Positions 57,327-60,000 of a stretch of DNA of 60,000 nucleotides are shown here, piece by piece. The notes beneath the pieces were generated by a model. That model ran no database searches. It saw only the letters and a list, made by a program, of their open reading frames with translations, and was not told where the DNA came from. Position 1 is the stretch's first letter; each line of letters opens with the position of its first letter. Where the stretch lies: positions 23,356,412-23,416,411 of the forward strand of contig NC_045139.1 of assembly GCF_008831285.2 (NCBI RefSeq), read 5' to 3'. Both the position numbers and the translations under genes were made by a program. This stretch comes from Nymphaea colorata. Its lineage: Eukaryota; Streptophyta; Magnoliopsida; Nymphaeales; Nymphaeaceae.

Positions 57327-59352
57327 CTTCTCCCTCTACGTCCTCCTTTTCCTCTATTGCTCCTCCTTCTCCCACGCCAATCTCTCTATATCTCTTAATT
57401 CCCTTGTAGCAATTTCGCAGACCATAAAGCACCAAAAGAACAATCCTTTTAACGACTCGGCGAAGGAAAAAATGGAAATAGTCACAGGAAGGTTGACGGC
57501 AAGGGAGAGGAAGAAGAGGAGAAGGTCAGCCGCATTGATGGTGATGATGAGGCATCCGTGATGACCCCATCGATGGTGCTGATCAATGGTACCTAATCAC
57601 AAAGATGATGATGATGGATGGTGATCAATGGCGGATGATGATAAATTTAATGATGCGATCCTACCAAGATGACGAATCCCGGTCAAACTGGGAGACTCTC
57701 GCTCCGTCTCCCCTCCTCCTTCCCCACCTTATTTTATTACATGTCTTCTTTTTCCTTCTCTTTGTCCGCTGCGCTGTATTTCTTCCGGGGCCGGCCTTTG
57801 ATAAGCGCTTCTGCGGAAGTCCGGACACGACTTTTTGTCCTTGGAAAAGTTTGTCCTCCAAAAAGTTCGACGAACGAAAACTTGGGGAGAAAACTTTATC
57901 CCTTCTTGGATTTAGGGAGGTGAAATATTTCTACAATTTACTTTTCTAAATTAATTTATTTGTTTCTAAAAGGAAAAATCCCTAAAAACTCCTAAAGTTT
58001 CCTGGAAAGAACAGGGAAGCCATGTTTTCCAATCGTTCTTCTTCAGCCTTTTTACTTTTCCATTCATTATCCGGCTAAACTTTGACGCGACCGAGTCGAA
58101 GCAAGCAAAGGCTGACCAGGTCGTTTCGATACGATTCGTATCGGGTGGGGTGTTGAGGTCGAATCGCCTCGGGATCGGGCGAGTCGCCGTGTTGCGTGCG
58201 GTCACGTTGTCGGGGGCGAGAAAAGGGAAAATGACAGCTACGTGGTTACCGAGACTTAGAGGACAAGCCAATCTTTCTTAATCAGGTTTTCGGGATTTCC
58301 GTGGGCCCCAAGGCACCGTCTGGTTGCTACTCGTTTTTTTTTGTTTTGTTTTAAGCACAGGGAAACTTCTTTCAGGACCTGTTTGTTTTCAGAGGGAAAA
58401 TCGGCGCGTGGGTCCCACGGCTGAAAAGCCTGAAATCGATTGCAAAAAGAAAACGAGGGAAAAGAACGATGAAAACCTTTCCTGCCTCGGAAAAGTTGCA
58501 GCTCTCCCTTCCTCCTTTTTTTTATGTTTTACAAAAAGAAGCGCAAATTTTGATGGAATAACTAAAACAGGCTTAAGTCTTAACATCTCTCATTTTAATT
58601 GTTTGATTTATATGGAGAGGCTTTCATATGCTGCTAACATGGGAAGAAAAGGGTATTTTTGTCATTTGTGAAAAATATAATTTTGCCCCAGAGGTCTTTC
58701 ATTTTATCAATGAAGGCATTTTGATCATTTTCAATCCATAACACATTGTCATTTGTTAAGGGCTATGACATATAATCTATTTTGAAAACTTTTATTTGTG
58801 CGCATCGGTCTTAGGGTTGAAGTTAGAGCAAAAAATAAAAAATAAAAAAAAAAGTAGCGCAATGAAAACAGGTCGAGTTTGACCAAGCCTTGTTGATGGG
58901 CTCCAGGGCTTGTGTAATTGACACAGAAGGGGGCCATGGGAGGAGGTATGTGTGGGCTACGTGTCGACAATGGACTCAAAAACTTTTTTATTTTTGTATT
59001 GATATTTTTGAATTAATTTTTTTATTTTTATATTTTTTTAATTTAAAATGTTATATATAGTGCCCCCTTAACCAGAACTTTTTAGCTCCCCTCCTCATGA
59101 AGGGGGCTGTCCTGTCGAACTCTATACATCTTCAACACACCCACAAGGAAAACTTTTCCACCCTCTTAACATATGGTTCTCTTTTTAAAATTTTTACTAC
59201 AATAAGGTCCACCTTTTTATGGAATAATCCAAACACCTATGGTTTCACTATTGTATTATTTTGATTGTTTGAGGTTATATGGTTTATGGTCTAATAGGAA
59301 CACCCACCACCCCACCCCTCCCCCCCTCTTTGGGTTGGGGGGCCGTGCTTAG
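57327..59352. other. 5' flank of the kinase gene, no other gene seen
   Basis: Just upstream of the kinase ATG the transcribed strand is GA-rich (57330-57400), typical of a plant leader. ORFs here overlap in several frames with no recognisable domain. Confidence 0.4.
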
Positions 59353-59965
59353 TAAGCTTGGGCATCGACCCGGGCCGCCGACACCGATGGGTACTTGATA
59401 CCTAGCCCAACTCAGGCCTCGGTTCGAGGTCATGTCAAACCTGCCCTTTCGGGTCCGGCTAATGAACTGGGCACGGGCCCTATAGTCAGGGGCCTGATAA
59501 GCCCAATGGGCTATTACCATTTTTTTTAAGATTTAAGTTTTATCAATGTCTGAATTGAAATTAGGGCTTTGAGTGTGAGCCTTTGAAGTTTCAACTTTCT
59601 TTCGGAACATAGCACCATCGCCTCCTCGCCATCGAACGCAGCAATCAGACCGTCACCTACTCCCATCTGCAGCCACTGCTGCCCCGACATGGTTGCCTCC
59701 TTGTCATCTTTGTCTCGCGCCCATCTTCTTCTTCTTCTTTTGCCTCAACTACATCTGAAATTCTGAAATCTGCACACCCCACTCGACCTGACCCAGCTTG
59801 ATGAGGCTCGGCCAGTCCCGACCCAACCCATTACTAATCAGGTGGGTCGGACTAGGCCGGGCTGGGTAAGCTGGGCCTTGGGCAAACAATCTGACCGGGG
59901 GGCCGATCAAGCAATTGGACTTGAATTTGAGCATGTTAATCCGGGTAACGCCGATGCCCACCCTA
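59353..59965. mobile_element. hAT-type non-autonomous element, 7/8 target duplication
   Basis: Ends TAAGCTTGGGCATCG and CGATGCCCACCCTA are inverted. Flanks are GTGCTTAG (59345-59352) and ATGCTTAG (59966-59973). GGCCCGG/CCCGAC-rich subterminal blocks at both sides enclose an interior with no transposase ORF. Terminal motif TGGGCATCG relates it to the element at 32738. Confidence 0.8.
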
Positions 59966-60000
59966 ATGCTTAGGCCCTCCCGGCTGCATGGCATAAGCAG

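Overview
This window is nuclear DNA from a flowering plant. It contains two intact multi-exon genes with plant-type introns and dense layers of decayed plant transposons (Ty1/copia, Ty3/gypsy, LINE, hAT-type and CACTA-like ends). The species cannot be fixed from the sequence alone. Nothing looks bacterial, viral or organellar.

Layout. 1-1321: 3' end of a copia element with a single nonsense codon, an LTR start and a short ORF. 1322-5400: unannotated DNA holding a 240-bp tandem duplication. 5410-21900: a segmental tandem duplication with two long copies (A about 5410-11213, B about 13497-20327) and a short third copy (C about 20960-21900). Each long copy carries two foldback elements, a solo LTR, a CACTA-like end and an antisense copia pol relic; a LINE relic lies between A and B. 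22150-23650: an inverted duplication enclosing two elements, with a hAT-type MITE at its edge. 23660-29370: gene-poor, with microsatellites. 29374-35089: a degenerate minus-strand Ty3/gypsy element with both LTRs, a tRNA-iMet primer site, protease, RT, RNase H and integrase remnants, an exact in-frame 387-bp triplication in pol, and a nested hAT-type element with a perfect 8-bp target duplication.

The two genes converge. CALRETICULIN-3 (plus strand, 14 coding exons, 36219-43368, 429 aa) encodes an ER lectin chaperone with a basic tail and an HDEL retrieval signal. A subgroup IV calcium-dependent protein kinase of the CPK16/18/28 type (minus strand, 12 coding exons, 47446-57326, 557 aa) has an acylation-type N-terminus, a complete kinase domain and four EF hands. 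I traced every exon by eye and both reading frames close exactly. In Arabidopsis the homologues of both genes affect pattern-triggered immunity: CRT3 through folding of the receptor EFR, CPK28 through BIK1 turnover. The pairing here may simply be chance.

Most notable observations: the HDEL codons are split by the last CRT3 intron, so retaining that intron would give an unretained protein; the kinase's first intron must use a GC donor; small hAT-type elements are defined by exact 8-bp target duplications; and the gypsy pol is triplicated in frame. I found no convincing new multi-gene system. The novelty is in gene structure and nested transposon architecture.
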